This document shows, piece by piece, positions 8,068 to 17,830 of a stretch of DNA of 64,000 bases (its first letter is position 1; each line of letters starts with the position of its first letter). The notes below the pieces were generated by a model. It made no database searches and had not been told where the DNA came from. It saw only the letters and a list, made by a program, of their open reading frames with translations. The position numbers and the translations under genes were made by a program. Source of the stretch: CAXBPY01 sp003455275 (GTDB taxonomy: Bacteria; Bacteroidota; Bacteroidia; Chitinophagales; UBA10324); assembly GCA_963977675.1 (NCBI GenBank), contig CAXBPY010000004.1, forward strand, positions 1 through 64,000, in the 5' to 3' direction.

Positions 8068-9447
8068 ATGAGTAAGCAAAAACCATCTGTTCCCAGCGGC
8101 ACAAGAGATTTTAATCCAACCCAGGTAGCTCGGCGCAGATTTATTTTCGATACAATACGAAGCGTATTTGAAAAATATGGATACCAGCCAATTGAAACTC
8201 CTTCATTTGAAAATCTTTCTTCTCTAACCGGAAAATATGGAGATGAAGGAGATCAGCTTCTTTTTAAAATTCTGAATTCAAGATTGCACGATGCGAAAGA
8301 CAAAGACAAAATCAAAAATGATTTTGAGAAAATGCTTTCAACTTCATTTAACTCTGAATATATAACTGAGCGTGCACTTCGATATGATTTAACTGTTCCA
8401 TTTGCCCGTTATGTAGTAATGCACCAAAATGAAATTTCGTTTCCATTTCGCCGCTACCAGATTCAGCCTGTATGGCGTGCCGACCGGCCGCAGAAAGGGA
8501 GATACCGTGAATTCTATCAATGTGATGCGGATGTTGTAGGGAGCAATTCGCTCGTTCTTGAAATGGAGTTGGTAAGAGTTTATGATGAAGTTTTTTCTGC
8601 TTTAAAAATTCCTGTTGTAATCAAACTCAACAATAGAAAGATTCTTTCCGGAATTGCCGAAGCAATGAATGCCTCAGGCAAATTCACTGAAATCACAATT
8701 GCAATTGACAAACTGGATAAAGTTGGGTTGCAAGGTGTTCGGCAGGAACTTGCTGTTCGCGGAATCAGTGAGAGTCAGATGCAAACACTTGAAAAATTTT
8801 TCTCGCTAAAAGGAAATGCAACTGAGCAATTACAGCAAGCCGGAGCATTGCTTGAGAATTCTGAAGCAGGAAAGCAAGGAGTGAGTGAATTGCAAACTGT
8901 TTTGAATTATCTCAGTGTAAGCGGCGCAACCAATTTTCCGATTGAAATTGATTTCACACTCGCACGCGGATTGAATTACTACACCGGTGCCATCATTGAA
9001 GTGAAACCAACTTCCATTCAAATGGGAAGTTTAGGAGGCGGTGGTCGTTATGATAATCTCACCGGAATGTTTGGACTCGAAGGAGTGAGCGGTGTTGGAA
9101 TTTCTTTCGGCGCCGATCGGATTTATGATGTCATGGAAGAGTTGAATATTTTTCCGTCATCGGCATTGAATCAAACAAAAGTTTTGTTCTGCTGCTTTGA
9201 TGATAAAGGGATTGAGTATTCGCTTCCGCTTGTTCAGCAACTGAGAGAAAAAAATATTGCAACAGAAATTTATCCTTCACCCGAAAAAATGAAGAAGCAG
9301 ATGAAGTATGCAGATGACAAAAAAATTCCTTATGTAATTGTGATTGGCGATAATGAAATGCAAACCGGAAAACTTGCTTTCAAAAACATGACAAGTGGTG
9401 AGCAAAAGTTACTTGCGTTCGAAGAAATAATTTCTTCTCTGGAATAA
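8068..9447 (+). CDS. hisS: Histidyl-tRNA synthetase
   Basis: 459 residues. The N-terminus PSVPSGTRDFNP and class II motifs are present: motif 2 region PVWRADRPQKGRYREFYQCDADVVG-type (here read in pieces as RADRPQKGRYREF and QCDADVVG), the histidine A loop ARGLNYYTG near residue 300, and motif 3 GVSGVGISFGADRIYD. The last ~90 residues form the anticodon-binding domain (VLFCCFDDKGIEYSLPL ...). The enzyme charges tRNA-His with histidine in the cytoplasm. It lies just downstream of tRNA-Pro and is convergent with ispF; no terminator hairpin is visible in the 37-base gap, which contains a heptamer tract. Confidence 0.97.
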   Translation: MSKQKPSVPSGTRDFNPTQVARRRFIFDTIRSVFEKYGYQPIETPSFENLSSLTGKYGDEGDQLLFKILNSRLHDAKDKDKIKNDFEKMLSTSFNSEYITERALRYDLTVPFARYVVMHQNEISFPFRRYQIQPVWRADRPQKGRYREFYQCDADVVGSNSLVLEMELVRVYDEVFSALKIPVVIKLNNRKILSGIAEAMNASGKFTEITIAIDKLDKVGLQGVRQELAVRGISESQMQTLEKFFSLKGNATEQLQQAGALLENSEAGKQGVSELQTVLNYLSVSGATNFPIEIDFTLARGLNYYTGAIIEVKPTSIQMGSLGGGGRYDNLTGMFGLEGVSGVGISFGADRIYDVMEELNIFPSSALNQTKVLFCCFDDKGIEYSLPLVQQLREKNIATEIYPSPEKMKKQMKYADDKKIPYVIVIGDNEMQTGKLAFKNMTSGEQKLLAFEEIISSLE

Positions 9448-9449
9448 AT

Positions 9450-9470
9450 GTGAAAGGTGAAAAGTAAAAA
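9450..9470. repeat. Short 7-nt repeat (GTGAAAG) between hisS and ispF
   Basis: GTGAAAG, GTGAAAA, GTAAAAA fill much of the 37-base convergent gap. The unit is the same as that in the signal-peptide tracts at 3964, 47243 and 49543. Confidence 0.6.
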
Positions 9471-9484
9471 CTTTGAATCTGGAA

Positions 9485-9964
9485 CTAACTTTTATAGATG
9501 AGTGCAACAGCGCTTGCATTCACACCTTCTTCTCTTCCTACATATCCTAATTTTTCATTGGTGGTTGCTTTAATTGAAACGCAATCTTCATCTATCTCAA
9601 GTATTTGTGATAATACTTTTTGCATTTCAGGGATATGATTGTTCAGCTTTGGTTTTTCGAGTGTAACTGTTGCATCAATATTTCCGACGCGGTAATTTTT
9701 TTTATGGATGAGTGCGAGAACTTCTTTCAACAAAATTTTGCTATCAATGTTTTTATACCGCTCATCCCAATTTGGGAAATTATATCCAATGTCGCGCAAG
9801 TTAGCGGCTCCAAGAAGCGCATCGCATATGGCATGAATCAGCACATCAGCATCGCTATGGCCATCAGGTCCTTTATTGCTTGAAATAGAAACGCCCCCGA
9901 TAATGCAGGGGCGCCCTTCTTTTAGCTGGTGAACATCGAATCCAAATCCGACTCTGAAATTCAT
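9485..9964 (-). CDS. ispF: 2-C-methyl-D-erythritol 2,4-cyclodiphosphate synthase
   Basis: 159 residues, the usual IspF length. The zinc-binding segment GFGFDVHQL at the N-terminus, DGHSDADVLIHAICDALLGA, and the C-terminal TTNEKLGYVGREEG are all conserved. It cyclises CDP-methylerythritol 2-phosphate in the non-mevalonate isoprenoid pathway, which supplies undecaprenyl and quinone side chains. The ATG follows the porV stop codon with no bases between, so it is very probably the last gene of a porU-porV-ispF transcript. Other MEP-pathway genes are not in the window. Confidence 0.96.
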   Translation of the reverse strand: MNFRVGFGFDVHQLKEGRPCIIGGVSISSNKGPDGHSDADVLIHAICDALLGAANLRDIGYNFPNWDERYKNIDSKILLKEVLALIHKKNYRVGNIDATVTLEKPKLNNHIPEMQKVLSQILEIDEDCVSIKATTNEKLGYVGREEGVNASAVALIYKS

Positions 9965-11161
9965 TTACTCTGTTGTGGTGTTGTTGTCAGGCGCTTTCAC
10001 ATTCTTCTCTTTGAAATCAAATATTAAACTAAAGCGAAGTGTGTTATCAAGAGGATTCTTTTGATTACTGGTTGGAATCAGGTAAGAAAAATTTAAACCA
10101 AACACATTGTACTTAATTCCAATTCCAGCTGTCAGATATTTTCTGTTTCCCTTGGTTGCATGCTCATTGAAATATCCGGCGCGAATGGCAAACTGACTTT
10201 TATACCAATATTCAGTTCCGACAGAATACATTAACTCATGTAATTCTTCTGAAGCACCGCCCGGTGCATCTGAAAAAGAAGAAATGATTCCTGCAGGAAC
10301 ACTAAGTGTTCTGAAATTTCCGGCACTGTCTGGAGTCGGAACCAGGAGTTTATTTATTTCAGCACCGATATGAAGTGAGTTGTATTCGTCGAAATTAAAA
10401 GTTGGTCCTCCGCCAATTCCCAAATTAGTAGGTATGAAATCTTTGTTCTCTGCAGATTGAGTGTAAGTGATTTTATTTCCGATATTAGAAATGGTAAGTC
10501 CAATGTTATAATAGCTTTTCTGCTTTGAATCTTTCATCTTAAAATCTTTATGATACATAAAAGAAATATCAGCAGCGGCTGCTATACCAGGTTTTATAGG
10601 AACATTATTTACTGACTGTCCGGAGGCAAGGTTTGAATAAATATAACCAAGGTTGATTCCTGTAGAAAAATTATCTGCAATCTTGCGGCTGTAGCCTGCA
10701 GTGAATGTGAATTCGCGGGGATTGAAATTGCCGATGATTTGTCCTGTAAAATTGGTAAAGGTGATGCTTCCGAGAGAGAAATAGCGGAGTGATGCAGTAA
10801 TCGCCTGATCACCGTCATTCAGTTTTTTGTATCCGGAAACATCAGCAAGAAAAATGTCATTCACTAATTCCTTAAGCCATGGAGTATATGTAACTGAAAG
10901 CGCAGTAGGAGCATCTGCAAAAGAAAGTTTCGCGGTGTTCCAATAAATCGAATTCGCATCCGCAGAAAGTGAAATTCCTACATCGCCCATTGCTCCGGAA
11001 CGCGCATCCGGATCAATGCGCAGAAATGGAACTGCGGTATTGATAGTGTTGATTCTTCCGTCTAACTGATCGGTAGATATCTGTGCGGAAACTGATACCG
11101 GGAGAAAACTTGCAGTGCACACACATACACAAAGCAAATTTCTAAGTGTTTTAATATTCAT
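9965..11161 (-). CDS. porV: Type IX secretion outer-membrane protein PorV
   Basis: 398 residues with a signal peptide ending near VSVSAQ. The mature start TAVPFLRIDPDARSGAMGDVGISL ... (read in short pieces: FLRIDPDARSGAMGD, NSIYWNTAKLSF) is the PorV/LptO signature; the rest alternates as expected for a 14-strand FadL-like barrel and ends in a hydrophilic tail (NVKAPDNNTTTE). PorV is the outer-membrane shuttle that passes T9SS cargo to the sortase PorU and the attachment complex. It sits 21 bases behind porU and directly abuts ispF. The family and the porU linkage make this assignment strong. Confidence 0.95.
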   Translation of the reverse strand: MNIKTLRNLLCVCVCTASFLPVSVSAQISTDQLDGRINTINTAVPFLRIDPDARSGAMGDVGISLSADANSIYWNTAKLSFADAPTALSVTYTPWLKELVNDIFLADVSGYKKLNDGDQAITASLRYFSLGSITFTNFTGQIIGNFNPREFTFTAGYSRKIADNFSTGINLGYIYSNLASGQSVNNVPIKPGIAAAADISFMYHKDFKMKDSKQKSYYNIGLTISNIGNKITYTQSAENKDFIPTNLGIGGGPTFNFDEYNSLHIGAEINKLLVPTPDSAGNFRTLSVPAGIISSFSDAPGGASEELHELMYSVGTEYWYKSQFAIRAGYFNEHATKGNRKYLTAGIGIKYNVFGLNFSYLIPTSNQKNPLDNTLRFSLIFDFKEKNVKAPDNNTTTE

Positions 11162-11182
11162 GTTTTTTAGGAGGGTTCAAAG

Positions 11183-14100
11183 CTATTTTAAAAGGACTAA
11201 TTTTTCAAAGGCAGTGGCGGAAAGACCATCATCACTTTTTACGCTGACTCTATAAACATAAACTCCTTTCGCCAAAGGGTCTCCATAATCATCATTTCCG
11301 TCCCACATAATTCCATTTACACGAAATGAACCGGAATTGGTTACCCCGGTGCAAACATCGCATCCGGCTGAACCGCTTTGGTTGATTTCTGTCATTATTG
11401 TCTTCACCAGTTTCCCGCTAACCGAATATATTTCAATCTTTACTTTCAGAGTTCCTGAAGCAATGTTGTTTTCAAACATAAATTCAGTTTGCGATGTAAA
11501 TGGGTTTGGAAAATTTAACACATGGCTTAGTGCCATCGACTCAGAAGTAGCCACCACAAATTCAGTGTAAGCATCTGATGAGTTATTATAAACATCCCAG
11601 GCTTTTACAGTTACGCTGTGCCTTCCGGCAGAAATATTCTTTAGCGGATATTTTACTACACCAGATTGGTAGTCATCCAGGTTTGCTTCGTAGAAATCAT
11701 TCATCACAAATGATGATTGTGAATTTTCATCAAGCATTCCGGTGAGGTCGTGACCAATTCCATTTCCTACGGTGTTGATTCCATTTTCATCTTTCAGTTT
11801 CACATATAGCATCGGGCTTTCATCAGTCATCCCTCCAAAAACAAATTTTTCATCGTTCATATAAATTTGAATTTGTGGTCCGCTGTTGTCCGAAACAAAA
11901 CCTGCTGCAGTGCCTCCAACAATTACCGAATCAAAGTACCCGCTGGCTGATGATATTCCATTCTGTGCATAGTAACTGAATTTGCCAAAACCAAATTGAT
12001 AATTGATATCCTTTGGAACCACAAATGTGAAACTGAAATCTCCATTTGTAACGCTTGCTTTCCCATTGTAGATTAGGTTTTTTCTTAGAGAGAAATTTTT
12101 TACCGGGCTCTCACCTGGATTGTTTGAAAGCGTTTTATAAGTAACAGACTTATCATATACAGTTGGATAAATTATTCCATTGTAATCAGTGATTTTATTT
12201 CCGTTTACATCGGCAACATAACCAGTCACGGTAATTTTTTCCAAAGCTTTTAAAGTATCTGGAGTTGAATTGAGGGGCTGAGATTTTATTGTTGAAGTCA
12301 AAACTTGATTAGAAGAATTTATAAGAGAGATAGCGGGATCGCCAATCAAAGTGAATTTGCGATTATTGATTGCATCACTGGTGACATTGTTCTTTCCGCG
12401 GCGTAATGCTTCACCCATTGAAATTGGATTTCCATTTTTTGTTTCAAAAACCTGTTTCATGAAATTTAGATTCAAATCTTTATTGGCGAATGAATAAACA
12501 AGTCGAACTGTAGTTACCAGGCCTATAGCTCCACCGTTTGGATTTAGCATGAGGTGTTCGCCAGCCGAAACAATTTCCGGATTGTCAAATCCACTGAAGT
12601 CACAGGTAGCAGTTATAAATAATGGAAGTTTACAGATGTTGGTCCAACTGTCAAAATCTTCGTTGCTTAATATGCGTTCATGTGCAAGGCCAGTGGCGCC
12701 GCCATGGCCAAGGTAATTAAAGATCAAAGTCCCCTCGTAAATACGATTGTTGATTGCAGTGTTTACATCAGGATATCGTTCACCTCCCGGAGTCGAAATC
12801 TGGCGGTAAGCATCAAGATAAATTTTATCAATATTAAAAAGCGGGTAGTGCAGCGATACATAATTTGCAATTTCTTCACAATCGTTTATATGCGTGTCAC
12901 TGTCGCCATCATCTGCTGAAAATGTGACCATATTTCGCCATGATCCTAATGAACTTGATGATTTATAAATCTTGATTTTGTTAATTACATCTTCAGCCTC
13001 GGTTTCATTTTTCACAGGCAGGCGGCCCACAGCAATATCCATTTTAATAGAAAGAGTGTTCATGTTTCCGCCTTCGTTGTTATCTAGAAATCCGAAGTAG
13101 TCATCTGTGTTGTAGGAAGTAACTGTACTAAGAGATTCATAGCTTTCAAATGTTGGGACAAGATTCGTGTTGTCGCTTTCACGGTTCTTGTAGTCGAATG
13201 ATGCATCACCAAAAAGTAAAAGATATTTCGGCATCAGCATGGTGTCACCATTTGCTCTGTCATAAAACATTTTTACAAAGTCACGAATCGCAGTTGGGTC
13301 AGGGCTTCCACCACCAAATTCATTATATATCTGTTCGGTGGTAAAAACTTTTACTTTCATATTATCAGAGGATCTGTGTAATTCAGCTAACTCATCCGCA
13401 CTGGATTTTAATTTCGAGGGAGTAACTATAATCAAATCTGTTTCCGAAGAACCATGCAGATTCTGATTCTTTACTTTCCCAAATGAAACAGGAGGCGGGA
13501 AACTGCTTCCGGTGAACGAAATATATTCATTCAATACATCAGATTTTTGGATGAATGAATATCCATTTCCCAAATCAACCAAATTGATTTGTTTGGGTTT
13601 GAAAGGATCAGTTACATTCCAGACTAAAATATCTGATGAAGATTGGATCTTGTATTGTGAAACATTACCTGAACCGATCGAAGAAATAACTCTGAACGGC
13701 ATTTCATTTCCAGCCATGGTGAGTGCGCGCTTCACATTAATCTCAATGTAATTCAACCAGCCGCTCGCATCATTCGCATTGCTGCTATAATTCAGGATTA
13801 TGTTTATTGCACTCGAAGAGTTCGGAACGAATGAAAAAACCCGGACAGCACTATCAGCAGCAGGACAGGTATAATCTGCACATGTTTCTCCAATTGTAAT
13901 ATCCGGAACAGACGCTCCATTGATTGAAGTTGAGAAATACCGCGACCCTTGGCCTGTAATAGTGTGAGAAGCAACTGCCATTCTGATTTTGCCTGAAGTT
14001 TGGCTAAGCATGTTAGGAAAGTTGAAACCAAAATTTTGCGTTAGAATGTATTTGAAAGATTCGCCATACCAGTCTCGTCCGCTCTTTAAAAGATTGGCGG

Positions 14101-15067
14101 TATCAGCTTCATGAAAAGCATAGTCATCAAACGCGGTGAAAGTTTGATTTGGAAGTAAGTCATCACCATTAACTGTTTGGACTCTCTTACCGGCAATCGA
14201 TCCAATGTTTAAAAAATAATAAGTGTAATCAGAATAAATATTTTGGTTATGAATGAAAATATTTTTTGAAGTATCAAGCATCCAGCGATGTGGTCCTTGA
14301 CCGTAAAAAAGAACAAAATCATTATCGTCAAACTGGCCATCACTTTCGCCGCTTACCATTATTGAAACCTCTGAAAGGTCGTCTACTCTTGGGCTGCTGT
14401 TTGGTTCGGGCAGCATGCCTGCTCCGGCTGAAAAAATTCTTATTCTTTTTGGATTAATCTGATTTGTATTGATACCAAGCGAGGTCAAAAAATTTTTGTC
14501 AATCTTATAAACGCCATCAGTAGATACAGCTATTTTATACCAAGTTCCGGATGAGAGAACCGAATTAGTAGCATAACTTTTTTGAAAATCTTTTTCAGGC
14601 AAATTGGAATTGTCGGAGACAAACGAATATGACAATTGAAATGAGAGAAGTTTTTCTATTTCGCCTGTTGACTTATTTTTTTTCAGCGCCGGAACATAAA
14701 TGTCGGCAACTCTTTTACCTTTTTCATATGCAATTGTGTAATCAATATGAAGGTCTGAAGGGAAAATAAATTCGTCATTCAATTCTACAGATTTATAAAC
14801 CGGATTCACTAATTCTATTATCGGAAGTGAATTTACAGGAACATTTATAGTTGTGGTGTACACCGGAATACTTCCGAATCTTGAAAAATCAAATTCAGCA
14901 CCGGTGAAGTCTAGCGTTTTTCTTTGCTGAGCATCGGGAAATACAACATCACTTAAATCCAAACTCCAATCCGGTTGGATAACCGACGAAATCAAAGCTT
15001 GAGCGAATGCTCCTGAATAATAAATTCCGGAAAAAACTAACGAAAGAAAAAAAAGTTTGACTTTCAT
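11183..15067 (-). CDS. porU: Type IX secretion sortase PorU (C25 peptidase family)
   Basis: 1294 residues from the ATG at 15067 (MKVKLFFLSLVFSG, cleavage near AFAQ); the open frame extends 32 codons upstream but without a signal-like start. The gingipain-type catalytic region contains LFGDASFDYKNR, IFNYLGHGG with His788, and TATCDFSGFDNP with Cys822, the expected His/Cys pair. The C-terminal ~80 residues carry a FlgD-like/T9SS-type domain (LNFPNPFTSQTEF ... GVYVYRVSV). PorU cleaves C-terminal sorting signals and attaches cargo to the cell surface. It heads a minus-strand unit with porV and ispF. Its upstream region is shared with porP/sprF and holds a perfect 10-bp inverted repeat. Confidence 0.95.
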   Translation of the reverse strand: MKVKLFFLSLVFSGIYYSGAFAQALISSVIQPDWSLDLSDVVFPDAQQRKTLDFTGAEFDFSRFGSIPVYTTTINVPVNSLPIIELVNPVYKSVELNDEFIFPSDLHIDYTIAYEKGKRVADIYVPALKKNKSTGEIEKLLSFQLSYSFVSDNSNLPEKDFQKSYATNSVLSSGTWYKIAVSTDGVYKIDKNFLTSLGINTNQINPKRIRIFSAGAGMLPEPNSSPRVDDLSEVSIMVSGESDGQFDDNDFVLFYGQGPHRWMLDTSKNIFIHNQNIYSDYTYYFLNIGSIAGKRVQTVNGDDLLPNQTFTAFDDYAFHEADTANLLKSGRDWYGESFKYILTQNFGFNFPNMLSQTSGKIRMAVASHTITGQGSRYFSTSINGASVPDITIGETCADYTCPAADSAVRVFSFVPNSSSAINIILNYSSNANDASGWLNYIEINVKRALTMAGNEMPFRVISSIGSGNVSQYKIQSSSDILVWNVTDPFKPKQINLVDLGNGYSFIQKSDVLNEYISFTGSSFPPPVSFGKVKNQNLHGSSETDLIIVTPSKLKSSADELAELHRSSDNMKVKVFTTEQIYNEFGGGSPDPTAIRDFVKMFYDRANGDTMLMPKYLLLFGDASFDYKNRESDNTNLVPTFESYESLSTVTSYNTDDYFGFLDNNEGGNMNTLSIKMDIAVGRLPVKNETEAEDVINKIKIYKSSSSLGSWRNMVTFSADDGDSDTHINDCEEIANYVSLHYPLFNIDKIYLDAYRQISTPGGERYPDVNTAINNRIYEGTLIFNYLGHGGATGLAHERILSNEDFDSWTNICKLPLFITATCDFSGFDNPEIVSAGEHLMLNPNGGAIGLVTTVRLVYSFANKDLNLNFMKQVFETKNGNPISMGEALRRGKNNVTSDAINNRKFTLIGDPAISLINSSNQVLTSTIKSQPLNSTPDTLKALEKITVTGYVADVNGNKITDYNGIIYPTVYDKSVTYKTLSNNPGESPVKNFSLRKNLIYNGKASVTNGDFSFTFVVPKDINYQFGFGKFSYYAQNGISSASGYFDSVIVGGTAAGFVSDNSGPQIQIYMNDEKFVFGGMTDESPMLYVKLKDENGINTVGNGIGHDLTGMLDENSQSSFVMNDFYEANLDDYQSGVVKYPLKNISAGRHSVTVKAWDVYNNSSDAYTEFVVATSESMALSHVLNFPNPFTSQTEFMFENNIASGTLKVKIEIYSVSGKLVKTIMTEINQSGSAGCDVCTGVTNSGSFRVNGIMWDGNDDYGDPLAKGVYVYRVSVKSDDGLSATAFEKLVLLK

Positions 15068-15126
15068 GAAACAAAATTCAATGTTTAAAAGTATAAACCG
15101 TCTTGCGAAAAGAAGATTATTGTTGC

Positions 15127-15158
15127 ACAACGCAATTAAACAATCAATATTGCGTTGT
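15127..15158. promoter_or_regulatory. Perfect 10-bp inverted repeat between porU and porP/sprF (candidate operator)
   Basis: ACAACGCAAT at 15127-15136 is exactly matched by its reverse complement ATTGCGTTGT at 15149-15158, with a 12-base spacer. It lies 60 bases from the porU ATG and 26 bases from the porP/sprF start, where a dimeric regulator could control both. The half-site spacing (22 bases centre to centre) equals two helical turns. An mRNA hairpin is the alternative. Confidence 0.5.
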
Positions 15159-15183
15159 ATCAAAATAAATTTTCCTCATTCGC

Positions 15184-16173
15184 TTGAACCACACAAAGCA
15201 CCTTTACCTCTTGATTCTATCTCTCATTTATAGTGGATCAATCAAAGCGCAGGATGCTGAGTTTACTCAGTTTCTAAATGCTCCTTTGTATTTGAATCCT
15301 GCCTTTACTGGAGTTGCAATTGGTCCGCGATTCATGATAAATTATAGGAATGAATGGCCTGCGCTTGATAAAGCTTTTATCAGTTATCATGTTTCTTTTG
15401 ATCAGGATATCGACAAAATAAATGGAGGTGTTGGTTTATCAGCTTTCAATGATGTACAGGCAAATGGATTATATTCTCAGTTACAATTTACAGGTAGCTA
15501 TGCTTATCAGTTCAAAATGGACAACGAGACTGCAGTTCGCATAGGACTTAGTGCTTCCTACTCACAGATTAAGATAGATTTTAATAAATTGATTTTCGGA
15601 GATATGATTGATCCTGGAACCGTAACAGTTTCGATTCCAACAGGAGAACTTGTGCCATCAACTCTGACAAAGAGTTACTCCGATTTTGGCGCAGGTTTTT
15701 TATTATATAGCAAAAAACTTTTTATAGGTGGCGGAGTGAAGCATATTACTCAGCCTGCCCTCTCATTTTATAGTACAGATGACGGGCATTTACCTGTCAG
15801 GTTTGCTTTTCATTTCGGATATGAGTTTAAAAAGAACAGGCGATCTAAATCTTTTTTTACACCGAATGCCATGTATGCGATGCAGGGAAGATTTCATCAA
15901 TTAAATGTTGGAGTAATGTCCGGAAGGGGAGTTTTAATCGGAGGATTAAATTATCGCCACGATTTCTCTAATCCAGATGCCTTCATTTTTATTTTGGGAA
16001 TCAAGAAGGGCGTGTTTAAAGTAGCCTACAGTTATGATGAAACTTCTTCTGACCTAAAATCTAAAACTGGTGGCGCACATGAGATTTCAATATCAATTAA
16101 TCTTGCGGATCAGAAAAATGCCGAAAAAATAAGACGATTGAAAAGATACACTGAATGTCCTTCAATTCTTTGA
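15184..16173 (+). CDS. PorP/SprF-family T9SS-associated outer-membrane protein
   Basis: 329 residues from a TTG at 15184; no ATG lies in a better position. The N-terminal signal peptide ends near SIKAQD and is followed by the family signature DAEFTQFLNAPLYLNPAFTG and NYRNEWPAL. The remainder consists of alternating amphipathic strands expected of an outer-membrane barrel. PorP and SprF-type proteins work with T9SS; SprF helps deliver the SprB adhesin. Members are usually multi-copy and often paired with large adhesins; none is adjacent here, so the copy more likely serves the core system or a remote partner. It is divergent from porU and is followed by gldJ with its own promoter. Confidence 0.88.
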   Translation: MNHTKHLYLLILSLIYSGSIKAQDAEFTQFLNAPLYLNPAFTGVAIGPRFMINYRNEWPALDKAFISYHVSFDQDIDKINGGVGLSAFNDVQANGLYSQLQFTGSYAYQFKMDNETAVRIGLSASYSQIKIDFNKLIFGDMIDPGTVTVSIPTGELVPSTLTKSYSDFGAGFLLYSKKLFIGGGVKHITQPALSFYSTDDGHLPVRFAFHFGYEFKKNRRSKSFFTPNAMYAMQGRFHQLNVGVMSGRGVLIGGLNYRHDFSNPDAFIFILGIKKGVFKVAYSYDETSSDLKSKTGGAHEISISINLADQKNAEKIRRLKRYTECPSIL

Positions 16174-16198
16174 CGATACAATAGTTTGAATAAATTTG
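16169..16198 (+). promoter_or_regulatory. Promoter of gldJ (TTTG - 18 - TAAATTTG)
   Basis: TTTG at 16169-16172 and TAAATTTG at 16191-16198 are 18 bases apart, matching the Bacteroidota -33/-7 pair. It overlaps the end of porP/sprF (stop at 16171-16173) and gives a leader of about 28 bases. Confidence 0.65.
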
Positions 16199-16231
16199 CG
16201 TTAATCCAATTTCACAATAAATCTAAAAGCA

Positions 16232-17761
16232 ATGCTTAAAAAGATTTCTCTCATATTGGCAGCCTCTGTGTTTGTACTTGCATCCTGCAAGAAGGATAAA
16301 TCTTCTGTTACAGGATGGAACTATAATGACAAAAAATGGGGTGGCTTCCAGGTTTCTCTGAAGTTTAAAGGACAAGAAACCGGCCCTAATCTGGTATTGG
16401 TTCAAGGCGGCCGTTTCACAATGGGACAAACAGAACAGAATGTTAATTACAGTAACGATAATTTTCCACGATCTGTGTCTGTCGCTTCATTTTATCTTGA
16501 TGAAACAGAGGTAGCTAATGCCCACTATCGTGAATATCTTTACTGGGTAAACAGGGTTTTCGGTGCAGATTTTCCTGAAGTTTATCGTAATGCTCTTCCA
16601 GATAGTTTATCATGGAGAAGAGAACTGGCCTATAACGAACCATATGTTGAATATTATTTCCGTTACCCTGCATATGACTTTTATCCGGTTGTGGGTGTTA
16701 CCTGGGTTCAGGCAAATGAATTCTGCAAATGGAGAACAGACCGAGTAAATGAAATGATAATGATTCGTGAAGGAATTTTGAAAGGCGGAGGTCAGCAAGT
16801 TGGACAGGATAACTTCAATACGGGCGCATATCTGATTGGCCAGTACGAAGGATTACCTAAAAAAGGAGTTAAGAGTTATGACCCACAGGGAAGCAGCCCA
16901 AGAAGAAAGGTGAGAGTTGAAGATGGAATTCTGTTACCAGAATATAGATTACCAACCGAAGCTGAATGGGAATATGCCGCACTTAGTTTAATAGGAAATA
17001 ATATTTACACTGGAGAAGAAACCCAAACAGATAGAAAAATTTATCCTTGGAACAACGATGTTCTTCGCGATTCAAAACATGGCACATGGCAAGGAGATTT
17101 TCTTGCTAACTACAAGCGCGACAGAGGTGATAACATGGGTATAGCTGGTGGTTTAAATGATAATGCTGATATCACTGCTCCGGTATGGTCTTATATGCCG
17201 AATGATTATGGACTCTTTAACATGGCAGGCAATGTAAGCGAATGGGTAATGGATGTTTACCGACCAATGACGCCCTATGATGAACAAGACTTCAACACAT
17301 TCAGAGGTAATGTATTTTTTAAAGATAGCCTTGATGAAGATTATGCTCATGTTGATAAAGATTCATTAGGCCGTGTTGTGCAAATTCCGGTTACTGAATC
17401 TGAAAATATTAATCGCTTGAATTATAAAAAGTCAAATGTGATTGATTATCTGGATGGCGATACCTTGTCATGGGATGGTTATCAGTATGGAGTTTCATCT
17501 CTCATTAATAACAAAGCAAGAGTTTATAAAGGAGCAAGCTGGGCTGACCGCGCTTATTGGATGAGCCCCGGAACTCGCAGGTTCTTAGATGAAAATCAGG
17601 ATTTGGCCACATTAGGTTTCAGATGTGCAATGGCTCGACTTGGAGGACCAGTTAGCAATGAAATGAAAGCCGGCGGATACTTTAAAGTTAAGGGACAAAA
17701 GAAAATTGATCCTAAAACTAAAAATGGTAAGGACACTAAAAAGGATAAGACTTACTACTAA
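16232..17761 (+). CDS. gldJ: Gliding-motility/T9SS lipoprotein GldJ
   Basis: 509 residues. The signal peptide has a lipobox, VLASC, with Cys19 as the lipidated residue. The segment GWNYNDKKWGGFQV followed by GQETGPNLVLVQGGRFTMGQ is typical of GldJ. The body is a formylglycine-generating-enzyme (FGE-sulfatase) fold: LDETEVANAHYREYL, YRLPTEAEWEYAA, FNMAGNVSEWVMDVY, RVYKGASW and LGFRCAMA. Catalytic Cys residues of true FGE are not apparent, consistent with a structural role. GldJ is a periplasmic outer-membrane lipoprotein needed for stability of the gliding motor and T9SS proteins. The tail is Lys-rich. A strong terminator closes the gene. Confidence 0.88.
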   Translation: MLKKISLILAASVFVLASCKKDKSSVTGWNYNDKKWGGFQVSLKFKGQETGPNLVLVQGGRFTMGQTEQNVNYSNDNFPRSVSVASFYLDETEVANAHYREYLYWVNRVFGADFPEVYRNALPDSLSWRRELAYNEPYVEYYFRYPAYDFYPVVGVTWVQANEFCKWRTDRVNEMIMIREGILKGGGQQVGQDNFNTGAYLIGQYEGLPKKGVKSYDPQGSSPRRKVRVEDGILLPEYRLPTEAEWEYAALSLIGNNIYTGEETQTDRKIYPWNNDVLRDSKHGTWQGDFLANYKRDRGDNMGIAGGLNDNADITAPVWSYMPNDYGLFNMAGNVSEWVMDVYRPMTPYDEQDFNTFRGNVFFKDSLDEDYAHVDKDSLGRVVQIPVTESENINRLNYKKSNVIDYLDGDTLSWDGYQYGVSSLINNKARVYKGASWADRAYWMSPGTRRFLDENQDLATLGFRCAMARLGGPVSNEMKAGGYFKVKGQKKIDPKTKNGKDTKKDKTYY

Positions 17762-17784
17762 TCATAGTTGAAAACAAATTTGAG

Positions 17785-17820
17785 AGTCCTCCGAAGAAAT
17801 TCGGGGGACTTTTATTTTTA
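17785..17820 (+). terminator. Rho-independent terminator after gldJ
   Basis: AGTCCTCCGAA pairs with TTCGGGGGACT (11 pairs, one G-T) around a GAAA tetraloop and is followed by TTTATTTTTA. It separates gldJ from murF. Confidence 0.85.
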
Positions 17821-17830
17821 GTCCCTGACA

